DNA of 64,000 nt from Antedon bifida (GCA_963402885.1 OY727102.1:9300001-9364000), one strand, 5' to 3'. Positions 24,382 to 36,615 are shown, numbered from the stretch's first letter. The notes: generated by a model not told the origin, from the letters alone. Numbers and translations: made by a program.

Positions 24382-25766
24382 CAGGCCCGTAGCCAGGGGG
24401 TTTTATGGTTCGGGCGAACCCCCCTTTACAGCGAACCCCCACCATCCCCGAAATGCTCAATACCTCACCCTCTTCTCTGAAAATCCTCTGCCCCACAGTG
24501 TACACTAAGGTGCCGATTTTCACCTGAAATCCCTGGTAACATGATATTGACGCTGTATCGTAATCATACAGTGAGCTGGGGCACGAAGGATTCGTACAAA
24601 GGACACCGCCAGACGCGTACCTATATAGTTCAGATCACGGCAATCAGCATGCATAATGTATGCCGTAAATCTTCTAATTGCAACCCTGATTGTTTTCTAG
24701 GGTGGGTTACTATTAGGAGGAGGATTACTATTAGAGTAGTGGGTTACTATTACTAATCTTATTAAATTAGACATTACCCCCCCCCCCACCTATTACGGTC
24801 AGCAAATCATAGCAAAATAATAAAATAGTACCGTACGAATTTGTTTGAACTCAACTTTATTTTATAAACTCAAAAACACTCAATCCTCCCCCACTCCCGA
24901 TATACACATGCATTATCTCCTTATTTTAAACGACCAGTCTTCATAATGTAATTTTGTCAATAGTTTTTGTGACTCTAATATTAACCCCATGGGTTACTAT
25001 TAGAGTAGTGGGTTATTATTATAGATTGACTTATAAGGTGGGTTACTATTAGAATGAGGGTTACTAGAGTGTGGGTTACTATTAGAAGATTTACGGTATA
25101 GCCTTCCGACGTACATAAAAAATGGAACGCTGCCGCGGTTACCTACAGTATTTATGTTTGGCTATGAAGTATAGTGTATTATCATCATAGAGGATTATAG
25201 TGAATATTAATATATTACACTATAATATCTATGGTATCATGTGCTGTAGTTTACATTATAGCATCCGATTATTTTTTTCTAGGGCTACCAGCCGATACGT
25301 AAGCTACTCAACTGTATCAATACCACATATTTACATTGATTAATATTTAATTTCCTCAGCAGATTAATGTAAATAAATATATGTAAAGCTATAATAAGCA
25401 TTGTATTTGCCTTCTCACACAACGTGTGCTTTTTTCGGGGATTCCTCCAGACGTACGTTCACATTGAACTTGAACGAAAAACAAAATACCGAGTGCATGA
25501 TCAAACAATCGGCGGTTAAATAGTCCACGTGTGTGAGGAGGAGGAAAAAAGTACGAATACGATCGTTTTGCTAGAGTGTCTTTTCCGACCAATTAGAGGT
25601 GCCATTTATCATGAATGATGTGCGAGAGTAGGGGGTCATTTAACCAAATTCGCTTCTCCCCCTCAGGCCATTGGGGTGGGGGGAGCGGCAGTTTCCCAAA
25701 TGCTTTGTGTCCGAACCCACTAAACCCCCCCCCTCCCCCCTTTGACAGATCTTGGCTACGGCCCTG
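24382..25766. mobile_element. hAT-like element with CAGGCCCGTAGCCA ends
   Basis: Left end CAGGCCCGTAGCCAGG and right end CTTGGCTACGGCCCTG, flanked by a direct CATAG (24377-24381, 25767-25771). The CAG...CTG ends fit hAT transposons, although hAT duplications are usually 8 bp. G/C-rich subterminal tracts (GAACCCCC, GGGGGGAG) are present. No transposase. A TA-flanked MITE is nested at 24663-25096. Confidence 0.65.
24663..25096. mobile_element. TA-flanked MITE (mariner-type), copy 2
   Basis: CCGTAAATCTTCTAATTG at the left and GAAGATTTACGG at the right, with GGGTTACTATTAGA subrepeats. Same family as 15842-16249. TA follows the right end; at the left TA lies two bases out. Confidence 0.7.
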
Positions 25767-26173
25767 CATAGAACATAACAAATTGACCTGAGTGGTCTAA
25801 ACTACGTCGGGGTACCATACTCAAATTCAGTAAAAACTTATGGCTACGTTAATATACTGTTACACTCGGATCCCGATGGTAAAACTCCCATGACAGCCAA
25901 AATTTAATTAGGAGTTTGGTATAACCATTTGGTATAAATGTAATAAATATATGCCTTTGACTGTTTAAATAAACCATACACAAGGCTGCACCACTGAATT
26001 CTGGGTTCAGATCATCTCAAGACTCCATTTCCGAATTCCTGAATCCATTATTGTAAATAACATATTTATACACACTAGAACATTTTTTTGAAAAATGATT
26101 TATTAAATATTCTTAAAAATAAATATGTTGAACATTTAAAATGTATTACCAAAACATAGAACATTATTTGTTG

Positions 26174-29100
26174 TCATGTGACATTAGCTGCACCATATTT
26201 ACTGCTAGGGTAAATGTCGGAATCACAGCTTTCAGCTGACATCTGATGACTGTTTTCACTCTGCTTCTTTCTTCTCCTTCTCCTCTTTTCAGAACTCTGA
26301 CCTGATAAAGAAATATCTGACACACCAGAACTAATGGAATTGGCAGAAGGCATTCGTGTACTAGTGATTGCCTTGGGTGGGATGTCAGAAACTCCAGAAC
26401 TAATGGAATTGGCAGAAGGCATTCGTGTACTAGTGACTGCTTTGGGAGGGATGTCAGAAACACCAGAACTAATGGAATTGGCAGAAGGTGTTCGTGTACT
26501 AGTGATTGCCTTGGGTGGAATGTCAGAAACACCAGATTTAATAGAATTGGCAGAAGGCATTCGTATATGACTGGCTGCTTTGGGTGTTATGTCAGACACA
26601 CCAGAACTAATAGATGTGACAGAAAAGGTCTGTATACTAGAAGCATCTGCTTTGGAAGTCAGTTGAGTGTCTTTTTGAAATGAAGACTCCTTCCCATTAA
26701 TGACCTTCTCTTGACCTATTTCAAAGACTTTTTCAAATGTGTTGTCATCATCAGCAAATAAATTTCTTGAAGATGATGACTGCCATCTCTGTGTAAAACT
26801 AGTTTTTTGGTCAAAACTTTCTATACCATTCTGCCTATTTGTATAACTTCCCTTGGATATACTTCTTAACTTATAAGGTTTTGTATGTTCTTTCTCTTCT
26901 AATATACTTTGTAATTCTTCAATTTTTTCCTGTTGTACAGAAAGCTGGGTGGACAGTTGCAGTATAACTTTTGTACGACTATCTTCCCAGTCTGGGATAT
27001 CTGTTTCTTCATCACCATTGTTCATATCATGTTTACTTTTGGATTCTAGGCATGCTTTGTCCAGTTTTGCTGGGGAAAACGAAAAGTGAAATGTATTACA
27101 AATCATGATATTTTAGTAGCATACTTCAAACTCTGCAAAATGTTCAAATTCTGCAAAGAGTTCAAATTGCTCATATTATATACATAAAAATGTGAAGGTA
27201 CTGTATGCTGTCTACATAAACATATATGATAGTTGATTATAAACTTAATAATGAACTTAAATATAAAATGATGGTATACAAAAAATGGTATAATGACCTT
27301 ATACATAACAATATATGTAGTAAAATAATACTAGTAAATTATACTTTTACACTGACTGCAGTACTTAATCAACGAGGCTTCAAAGTTAATGATTTATTAT
27401 TGTCCACCTGAAACTGCTTTTGTTAAATAACCAATTTTAATGTCACGTAATATTATTCACTTTGACCAATAACTTTAAAATAATATCCAGTCGGAGCGTA
27501 TACATTATTATTATCAGACAATAATAATAATATCCTGGATTTATATAGCGCCTAATGTTGTGAAACCTCTAGGCGCTGAACATTATTACCCCAGTCATTT
27601 TTTTGGATCAAAGACGTATGGAAACATACTCCCATAATGCAGCTAATCAGTGCACCGTTGTGTCTTGATCCAACAGGGTTCCCATTAATACACCTGGGTG
27701 GAGAGAGGCAAACACAAATAAAGTATCTTGCCTAAGGATACAAGCAATGCTGCGAGAGTTGGATTCGAACCTCGATCTCAAGATCAGTAGTCGAACGTCC
27801 AACACACTGCGCCACACGCCCTTACAAGTTAAATGTAACAGTTTGTATCTTCTTTTTTTTTAAAAGAAAAATATTCATTTTTATTCATATTTTTCCAGTG
27901 AATGTGACTTAATTCATAAAAGTGCAAACTGACCTATTCAAAATTCGATTTTATTCATCTTTATGGTTTAGGGGACAATACATCTTTAATGAGAAGCATA
28001 TACATTGAACATTAAATCAATCATAATGTGCAATTATGTCAAATCAAAGAAATATAAAAGACTGTTAGGAACACCTGTCAGTTTGTAGTTCTTCTCCTCC
28101 ATTAATGACATTTCTTGTTTCAATTTATAAATATTAAGCGACCCTTCTTGCTTCACCTCAGCTAGTTGTGTTTTTATTGCATTTAAACGTTTTTTGTATT
28201 TCAGTTTCTACAAAATAAGAGATATAACATTCAAAGGAGGTATATGTATGAAAAATAGTTTAAATAATTTAGTCTAATATAATAGGCTTCAACAACTATG
28301 AAAACCTTAGTGCACAGGTACAGTTGTGGCTGGCGTTAAATAGAAAGAGCATGATCGATGCAATGGCAGTTGTGTATAAAACAAACATTCTCTTTTTACC
28401 AGTTTATCCATCTGTTGGTGATGACTATTGATGTCCGCTTGCAACTGCTCTATATATAAATCTTTTGCTTCTAATGTTTCCGTAAGCTCCTGTTCTTCGT
28501 TTGGTACTATCTGTGTTTGTAATGATTCAATGATTTGCTCTAACTCTGAAACTTTGTCTCTTAGTTCAAAGTTTTCACCTTCGACCTCTGCCATCTTCAA
28601 ATTAAAAAATGCATATGTTACTGTACTGAATTATTTTATTCTCCTTGGCTGGCATATCATTATCAAATTAAGATAGTTCAGAAGCGCTTGAGTGAAAAAC
28701 TGAAACTCTTTTTATCTGAAATGGTTTATTCTGTTCCAAAATGTGTATTTAAATAGGCAGTTGTACCAATGACATTTCATAGCATGTAAAATATTTGACA
28801 CATCTGCATGCACAACTTTCGGGACTATATTTAAATATTAACAAAAATAAACATTTACAAACATTCAGCTTTGATAACCTTGCCATATGCTACATATAAT
28901 TATATTTGTTGATTGTACTATAGTTGCACTATATAAGTAGATTGTCAAATTCATGCGACAAAAAAAGAAAATATAATCAAAATTTGCAGAAAGTAGGAAT
29001 TAAACACTGTTATTTCAAAATCGGAACTTCTGTTGAATTACTAAGGAAACGGACGTAGGGAAATATCTAAACAAAATATGGTGACCGCTGGTAAATTGTG

Positions 29101-29545
29101 CGTGTTATATTGTTGACTGCTGGTTAATTTTACGCTGCAGTCTGTCAATTTACACAGGTTCTTCCAACCCTGGATTTCTATAACGTTAATGGTTAATATA
29201 TATGATGAAATGGGATCTAAATTTTAATTTAGTGACAGAGAAAACATTTAGTATGATATTAAGGGTGTTGCCCGGGCAACTGGGGCAACACCCCTGCGTC
29301 CGCTCCTGATAAAGTAATGATATACCAGAAAATAAAAGTAGAACGATAAACATAAATAGTTAGCTTTATAAATCATGTCATGTGCATATTTGTTGATTTC
29401 ATCATCATTATTGCATGTAAAATATAAGTAACATTACCTGTTTTTCAATATTATCATTTTTCTTTTCCGATTCCTTCAAACACTCTTCTGTAGTAATAGT
29501 ATTCAGTGATTTCTTCAATTCTGTCCGTTGCTGATCTAAGTCAAT
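26174..29545 (-). CDS. Coiled-coil protein with 23-aa repeats, 3' exons (unnamed)
   Basis: Minus-strand exons: 29545-29438 (IDLDQQRTELKKSLNTI...), 28594-28400 (MAEVEGENFELRDKVSELEQ..., strong heptads), 28206-28075 (TEYKKRLNAIKTQLAEVKQE...) and 27069-26174 (AKLDKACLESKSKHDMNNGD... to TGA at 26174). Borders are GT..AG. The first three exons are charged coiled coil. The last exon continues it (QLSTQLSVQQEKIEELQSIL), then has about four 23-residue repeats (SGVSDIPPKAITSTRMPSAN core) and a basic patch EKRRRRRKKQ, possibly nuclear-targeting. The exon ending 28400 is phase 0 but the next needs one carried base, so a micro-exon is missed, splicing is alternative, or a frameshift exists. I do not recognise the family with certainty. 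CCDC192-like is a weak guess from PRRC1 linkage. Confidence 0.7.
26305..26613 (-). repeat. Coding minisatellite, 69-bp unit, about 4.4 copies
   Basis: In-frame 69-bp repeats encode SISSGVSDIPPKA followed by TSTRMPSAN-like residues. Units differ by a few substitutions, mostly in the middle, and the outermost copies are the most diverged. The repeat is Ser/Pro-rich and presumably disordered. Confidence 0.9.
27515..27829 (-). mobile_element. tRNA-derived SINE in intron
   Basis: The minus strand starts GGGCGTGTGGCGCAGTGTGT (A box) and has AGGTTCGAATCC (B box), then a body with TAGGCAAGATACTTTA, and ends near AGGCGCTATATAAAT, a 3' end shared with L2/CR1-type LINE tails. It sits in the intron between the exons at 28075 and 27069, same strand as the gene. 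Confidence 0.8.
27960..27990. mobile_element. Isolated right end of a family A TTAA element
   Basis: GGGGACAATACATCTTTAA matches the family end. The partner left end is absent nearby, so this is a truncated copy. Confidence 0.5.
28601..29437 (-). other. Intron of the coiled-coil gene
   Basis: AT-rich. Positions 29269-29305 contain a short GC-rich inverted repeat (GGTGTTGCCCGGGCAAC / GGGGCAACACC). No other feature seen. Confidence 0.5.
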
Positions 29546-29779
29546 CTGTGAATACATTACAAATAAACTATATACGACTATAGTAGAATGTATTCTTTGG
29601 TTGATACTTTTTTGGTCCTTTTATTTTTGGCCCTTCTATCAGTGATGGTATTCTGTTTAATAATGTGTTTTTCTTTTTGATCATCTAAAATTGTAGTATA
29701 AGTAATTGTAGTATTTATTCAGACACAATCCAAATTTTATCATCTGAAAATCGTTTATCAATTTAAAATTTGGCAACGA

Positions 29780-30415
29780 GGATGGCCGTTAAAGACCACT
29801 ATATGCCGATGTTTGAGCAGTTTAATGAAGGTGAGAAATTTTGACTGTTATTTGGAGTGGTTTGAGATTTATGTGGAGGCGATTGGACTAGGCCTACATG
29901 GAGAGCCGGAGGCAGATGATGCAGGTGGTACTGTTGGAGCTAGAGTGGCAGCCATTTTCCTGAACGCGATAGGTCGTAAGTACTACGGTATTTTGAGGGA
30001 TTTGGTTAGCCCAAAGGCACCCAAAGATATTCCATATGATGAATTAAAGTCCACACTTAAGAGACATTTTACTAAGCCGATAATTACCATTCCCGAAAGG
30101 CATAAGTTTATTCAACGTAATCAACGTCCCGATAAAAAGACTTCTGAATACATAGTTGCTCTGAAACATTTAAGTTTGAATTGCAAGTTTGGCGAGAAGC
30201 TGGACGTGATAGGTTCATAAGCGGGATGAGAGACCAAAATACGTCATTGAAATTAATGGAAAAGGCGGGTGTGGCTGAGTTGAGTTTTATATGAATCACA
30301 ATGTCATTATTTATTCATGTATGTTGTTGCTAATACTAAGCATTCTCTTTTAGGGCGAGACTGGTTAAATGTTATTAAGTTAAATTGGCAAGACTGTTTT
30401 CACAATAATTATGTT
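29780..30415 (+). pseudogene. Gypsy gag remnant joined to protease end
   Basis: From the ATG at 29780 (preceded by TTGGCAACGAGGATGG, like a Gypsy primer-site/leader border) the frame reads a Gag-like protein: WFEIYVEAIGLG, AAIFLNAIGRKYYGILRDLV, YDELKSTLKRHF, ERHKFIQRNQRPDKKTSEYI. It is broken by a frameshift near 29840 and another near 30205, after which RDRFISGMRDQ continues. Around 30350, LGRDWLNVIKLNWQD resembles the end of the Gypsy protease, so zinc-knuckle and most protease sequence is deleted. A Helitron end at 30418 cuts off the rest. It lies within the large intron of the coiled-coil gene, opposite strand. Confidence 0.7.
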
Positions 30416-30417
30416 AA

Positions 30418-30600
30418 CTAGACATGAAACTCGTCACTTTGACGAGTTCGGTTATCCGCCGCGCAAGTGGTGCAACATGGACGTTTTAACATTAAGGGGA
30501 TAGGTTGAAGACAATAGGAAGTGTTCACGTTGGCATTATGATCTGAACTGAAGAATATGATATGTTGTTATTGCTGAATTCTATTATTTTGACAGTATAA
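30418..30600 (-). mobile_element. Helitron 3' terminus, copy 1
   Basis: Read on the minus strand, a hairpin (ACTCGTCAAAGTGACGAGT, 30429-30447) is followed a few bases later by CTAG and then T at 30417, the classic Helitron 3' end (hairpin plus CTRR, insertion between A and T). The same 150-bp end occurs at 37857. The 5' TC end is not fixed, and no Rep/helicase gene is seen. Confidence 0.7.
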
Positions 30601-32745
30601 TCTGTATCCATATCACATACAGTGTAGAATAGGTGAAATTACGGGACCTGCTAATTATTGCAATTTTTACACTTACACTTACACTTACACTTAATGTTTG
30701 ATGGAAATAGTTTAGGCTAGTGCCTATTAGATTCCATTTCTAGCCGAAAATAGTTGTCAAGTCTAGACTTAAAGATGTTCACTGAAGAGGCTTGTATTAC
30801 ATATTTAGGCAGAGAATTCCAGTGATGTATGACTCTGATGGTAAAAAAGTTGACCCTGCACATAAGATTTCCTCTAAGTTTTGGACGATATAGTTTTAAG
30901 CTGTGTCCCCTGGTTCTGATGTTGTGAGACAATTTAAATAAATCTTTTGGGTCAATATCCTCAAAGCCTTTCAAAATTTTGAAAGCTTCAATCAAATCTC
31001 CTCGTAGTCTTCTTGTCTCTAATGGTTGAAGATCAAGATATTCTAACCTTTTATCATATGGTAGATCACTTATTGACTTAACCATCTTTGTAGCTCTTCT
31101 CTGCACCTTCTCCAAGATTTCTTTGTCTTTGTTATAGTAAGGAGACCAGGACTGTATACAGTATTCCATATGTGGACGGATGTATGCCTTGTACATAACC
31201 TGAAAACTTTCTTTGTCAATATTTTTGAATGTTCTTTTGACAGTTCTCATACTATTCGTCGCTCTAGCTGCTGCTGCAGCACACTGTCGGCTTGGCTTGC
31301 AGTAAAATATCTTTAACATGTTGACGGTTTTAAAATGAAACGCGAAGGTAGCAATTTCGGAAGGAAATTATCTCAGAAGAAATTTGAATACGTGAAATAT
31401 TGATGCGCGCTCTTTTAAATGTAATGAATTATGACGCAAAAGATGAAAATACAACTTTTTTTATATGCCATATGATGACATCACAACATCCGATTGGCAA
31501 CATTTTCACATGATTTCGTATCTACAATCCAATAGCTTCCACAAAACGTTTTAATCGTGATTATCACATTTTATTCTTACGAGCTATAACAGATTAAAAT
31601 TTACTGTAAAGATGAAATTAATGTCACACGTAATTTAAATTTTTAGACATGATGACGTCATAAAAATTAAAATATTTTTAACTCATGCGAAAGATAGTTG
31701 ATTGACCAAGACAATATCAAAATCGGGGTGAAAATGGAAAACGGATAAGTGGAGATGCGCTCTATTAAATGTAATGAGCTATGACGAAAGATACAAAAAT
31801 CCTAAATTTTATATTCGCGTGGCCATACGATGACGTCACAATGTCTGGTTAGCCATATTAATACATGATCCGATATCTACAACTCATCAACTTCCAGAAT
31901 ATGTCATCCACAAAAAGTTGACCGTGTAGTTTAGAAATTAGGACTGTTTAAAAAAAGGCATAATTTTGACGAATTTTTGAACTTTTTCATAAAAAACGCA
32001 CGCAAATTGTCCAATTCAATTTGTAAAAGATGTCTTCGTACATTTTTCTCCAGATGGCGTATACAGAGAATGTGAGATGAAACACAATTAACACAATAAT
32101 TTTTATTCATTTTGTTATTGCATGTTATGGTGTAATAATTATTATTATTGCCGATTGCTTGCTATATAAAATACACGGTAATATTAAGTTTATAAAACTT
32201 CAGTTTTTATTTTCTCTTGCCACATCCCTATTCTATAATGATTCTACTCTTTTTTGAAACATACGAAAACCAAAACAAAACTTTAAAATGATAATTGACT
32301 TTCGGGAGATTACAGAATTAAAAAATGATAATCATTACGTTTTCTGGAAGCTATTGGATTGTAGATACGAATTCATGTGAACATTTTGCCAATCAGATGT
32401 TTTGACATCATCATATGGCCAGTTGAGTAAAAAAGTCGTATTTTCATCTTTTGCGTCATAGTTCATCACATTTAAAAGAGCGCGCATCTATATGTTACAT
32501 ATTCAATTTTTTTCTACACGTTAATATGTTGCTGCTGAGATAATTTCCTTCCGAAATAGTTATCTTCGTGTTTCATTTTGATGCCGTCACCATGTTAAAA
32601 ATTGGAATAAATGGCGGGTCCCGAAATTTCACCTATTCTACGCTGTATGTAATACGTATACACACTGTTTAGCTGTCTATACTATATGACACATAGATAG
32701 AATTCAGCACTATCAACATGTCATATTCTTCATTTGAGGTACCCA
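30540..32745. repeat. Large inverted repeat, possibly the Helitron body
   Basis: The left arm GAAGAATATGATATGTTGTT... to ...GAATAGGTGAAATT (30551-30640) mirrors AATTTCACCTATTC-type sequence to CATGTCATATTCTTC (32620-32735, diverged). A second inner pair mirrors 31330-31560 and 32340-32590 (GATGACATCA, TTGTAGATACGAATTCATG, GAGCGCGCATC). A LINE tail sits in the left half. Confidence 0.6.
30660..31330 (-). mobile_element. 5'-truncated CR1/jockey-type LINE, 3' end
   Basis: The minus-strand frame 31319-30717 encodes the C-terminal part of a LINE reverse transcriptase protein: YKAYIRPHMEYCIQSWSPYY, LEKVQRRATKMVKSISDLPY, RRLRGDLIEAFKILKGFEDI, RTRGHSLKLYRP, FFTIRVIHHWNSLPKYV, VNIFKSRLDNYF. This is the usual ending of CR1/jockey-like LINEs. 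After the TAG stop comes about 25 nt and a tandem tail of AAGTGT units (30671-30694), a typical non-poly(A) LINE end. The frame is intact over about 190 codons, suggesting a fairly young truncated insert. Confidence 0.85.
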
Positions 32746-34707
32746 GCAGGCGACCATAGTTTTCCAAAACCCTCCAATTCACAGTAACAACACATAATAT
32801 TCTGATTAATTTACATTATATTATACAGTTGTGAAGAAAAGCTTTGAAGCTATTGTGTGATCGGAAAATTAAATGGAGTCTACAAAAAAAGAAAATTTGT
32901 ATCTAGCGCATACACATTATCAGTTCGTGTACAAGGCTTCTTGTGGCTGAATATTTCTGTAAAAATTAGCATGAAAAACAAATTTAAAAAAAATCAATTT
33001 AAAAAATGATTTACGATGCATTAATCATTTACAAATGAAACTGTAAAGCGGATAAGTAAATATCAAAATTGTTTTGGCTCAGTGGACGATTAACCCCAAA
33101 ATTCCTATTCTCCTCTGTACAAAAGTTTCCGCTTGTGACGTCACAATTTTTTTCCATTTCTTAGGGCTGTTTTCCTTGCCTTATCGTCATCTCCGAAATG
33201 TACTATTACAGTCAGCAGTATGTAACAGTATTACTACGTGTTGAAGACATAACATGAAACTTTTTGAAACCTTTTCATATCATCTTTAATTCTCAACTGC
33301 TAGTTGTTAAATTGTATTTTCACGCTTAGCCAGCTACGTCCCAAGAGGACTACTCATTCAGAAGCTATAAGCAAGCAGCAGTTATAGTTCTAGAGGCTGA
33401 CGTTTTTGATAATTTGTAAACTAGGATGGGTCATGCTAAAATTACAAACCCCAAAGCTCTTCAGGAGAAGAGAGTCTATGAAAAAATTTGCTGATAATAC
33501 AGTATTATATAGATGCATGTAGACAGTAATCTGTAAAATCTTGTTCAATAAATAATGACTTTGTTCTTGCTGTCAACCTGTATTATAATAATTCTTTGTC
33601 AAATAATCAAAATCAAAGTCCCATTTGACTGTTAATCTAGACCGATATTATAATACTGTAATTCGCTGTCAGATAATCATTGAATTATTATCAAAACAGT
33701 CAAATATAATAATAGCAAAGTTTTTGTTTGTAATAGGATACAATTTGTTCACACTTGAAGCTTTAGTCTTGATGAAGTGACCCCCACACTTGACCTTCGC
33801 AATAAAATAAGCTAAAGTGACAGAAATTGAGTCTGTTTAGTAAAATAAAGTAATATTATTTAGACATCATTTTTATTTTAAAATTATTTAATAAGCACAT
33901 CATCATTTACAGATTCAGTATTTTTTATTTAATTTTAATTATGACATATTAAAGTATGAATTCTTGTTGTATTTTTCAAACACAAAATTCACTTCTGTAA
34001 CAAAAAAATAATATTTATTCACGTATAAAAAGAGAAAAGAAACGTTTAATTATAACTCAAAAACCATTGTCTGACAGACAATTTAAGTATTTTTTGCTTT
34101 AAATACATTTCTTTTCAATTTCAGGTAAATTATTGTTTGGTTACAGTTTACACATCCAAAAACAAATTTGAAATTGAAAAATATTTTTCAGGGGGACAAT
34201 ATATCTCTACCAATGTTACGTCAACAAGCAAGAAGTGTTTTTTAAGAGAAATATTTCTTGTTTATGATGTATGGTATGACAATTTGTTATGGTGTGACGA
34301 TTTTTAGGTACCAGTATAGGCCTACAGTATAAATAGCCTTGTATTTTATTAAACTTCTTAATAAGCAATAAAGTCATGTGAAAAATATTTATTTATTACA
34401 AATTTGGCAAATTGCCCAAGGGGAACCATGGCATAATGGCCTAACACAGAAGTGGGTTACCTTTTGATGGTTATGTGGCGGATCAAGGATTTTTTAAATT
34501 GGGAGTGCTAACATAATACTGTACTAATAATAATATAAAATAGATATAAAAAAGTAGTTTATAATTTCATTTTTAGCTCTTATAAGGAGGATATAATAAT
34601 ATGCGTACCTGATTTGAAGATCAAAACAAAAGAAAATGCTAAGGTACATTAAGTATAGTAATTAGTTTTGTTGGGTTTATTGTTTGTTGTAAGGTACCTT
34701 ACCTTAC
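32746..34707. other. No gene seen
   Basis: AT-rich. It includes a diverged right end of a family A TTAA element (GGGGGACAATATATCTCTA at 34192) and otherwise only short chance frames. Confidence 0.45.
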
Positions 34708-34760
34708 TGGAGTGCAAACTTGTCTCAACAATACATCCATCTGAGTTGGATCTTGTCCAT
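34708..34760 (-). CDS. Possible upstream exon of the coiled-coil gene
   Basis: On the minus strand TTTAAAG precedes an open 53-nt segment reading GQDPTQMDVLLRQVCTP, ending at GTAAGG. It ends in phase 0, as required by the exon at 29545. It is short and without homology evidence, so it remains tentative. Confidence 0.3.
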
Positions 34761-35927
34761 CTTTAAATAATTAAAACACTTGTTAATTGATAATTTATTC
34801 ACTGATCATCTATATAATAAATTATGCTTAATTCTGACATAGGCGAGCACAATGGAAAGATCTCTGCCTTGGGTACCTACTGTACCTCATCTATCTCAGA
34901 TGTACCACGAAACATAGATTCTCACTATTATGATAGTGTTCTATTTTTTCCTTCAAGGCTTTGCGTGCACAGTCTTCTCTCTGCATGGTCTTAGCTTTAG
35001 AAACGCCCATCAACTAATCATCAATCTCGTATGTCTATCTGTTTGTTAGCAGGATTACTCAAAAAGTTTTTGCAAGATCTCTACCAAAATGAAAATGCAG
35101 ATAGATATGTGGTCAAGGACCACTCCATTAAATTTTGGAGGCAATCCGACCACGGTCCCAATTCTGGACCACTTTTTAGTATTATTTTCAGACCTGCTGT
35201 TAAAAGATAGGACTGAATTTTCAAAAACCGGCGAGCAGTCTTAAAGTAAAAAGTAAACTGAAATTGCACTTTCGAGAACTAATTTTAAAACATAATTTGA
35301 TTTAATGTACAGGTTTTTTGATACAATTTCAATTTATATGTTGTACTTCTACCGTATTACCTCCAAATTCCAGTATCTCCACTCTATCATTCCCCTTCGG
35401 GTAGTAACAAAGTGCAAGGCAGCGAGGCATGCGAGGCAGGGAAGGCAAGCAAGGTAAGTCAGAAATGTATGCGAGGCATCGTTTTACCATCATCAAAAAA
35501 TGCGAGGCATCATTTTATCATTTCCCAAAATTGCGAGGCAGGAAATCACCGAAATTGAAGTAGCCTAGGCCCGGTAGTTCCCATTTGCACCTGCTTGTAT
35601 TTTAACTCGAAATTTGTTTTAATCCTGAATACCACACCTTAGAATTAATAGGCCTACTTTAATGAAGAAAAATCATATAAAAATAACTTTAAATCCATTA
35701 AATTTTCCTTGCATACTGTTCGCGAATTTCACACACTCAATGTTCAATATTTTGGTTTCTATGGAACGCCAAAATAGCAAAATTAATTAGAGGGCAAAAA
35801 ACTCTGTGGAATCCATATATTCAACGCATTATTTTGTGAAAATCACGTACAATTTCAATAGATTTTGTCACTGTCACTTGTAAGTAAGGAAAAATGTTAC
35901 TGTTGATACTGTACACGGTTTCGTTAA

Positions 35928-36474
35928 AGATGTATTGTCCCTTGAAACATAAAAAAATGAAGGTCAGAATATTCTAAATTTAAATTGGCCATATCAAAGT
36001 AATATTAAAGTTATTCACTTTAAGTCGAAAATTCGAGCCAAAAACAACAATTTTACGTAATTAACAGCTAAATTAATTTTATTACATTTCGTCTGGAAAA
36101 TCGTCGCGAGCGAAAGTAAACAAAGATTTCAAACCATGATTATACATTATGCATGATGCTAATTAGGATTGTTTACAACTCGTCATGGTTGAGAAGGTGT
36201 TTTCACACAGATCGCGAGGAAGTTTTATGATTATGCATACAGAGTAGTCAAATAAGCGCGTTGCATTATGAGATATGTTTTGATCGAAAACTCTGACTGG
36301 AAGTCAAAGTTATTTTTTGAACCAAAAAACGTCTGTATTTCAGTTAAATGATTTTTTTTTCGACTAATTTTTGGTGAAAGTTAATAACTATTATGATACT
36401 TCAAAATGACCCACTTTTTTTCGAAATCTTTTATTTTTTATTTTTTTGGAATTTGACAAAGGGACAATACATCT
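35928..36474. mobile_element. TTAA-flanked MITE, family A, copy 3 (full length)
   Basis: A 547-bp element with TTAA at 35924-35927 and 36475-36478 and ends AGATGTATTGTCCC / GGGACAATACATCT. It is nearly identical in reverse orientation to 54890-55435, which implies recent movement. Confidence 0.85.
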
Positions 36475-36568
36475 TTAACCTTTTAAAGAATAAAATAGAA
36501 AATTTCATCATAATATCCTTAGTAGGATGTCCTAGGCTAGGTAGTGATCGATTATTATTCTTTGAAAA

Positions 36569-36615
36569 AGAACAGTATCAGCAGTAACATATTACAGCAT
36601 TTTTATTGACAAATT
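36569..36615. repeat. Dispersed direct repeat
   Basis: About 47 bp (AACAGTATCAGCAGTAACAT, then ATTACAGCATTTTTATTGAC) recurs at 37549-37595, 980 bp away in the same orientation. Confidence 0.8.

Noticed and set aside
26334..26570. Plus-strand frame of MELAEGIRVLV-type repeats
   Set aside because: It is the opposite strand of the coding 69-bp repeat of the coiled-coil gene.
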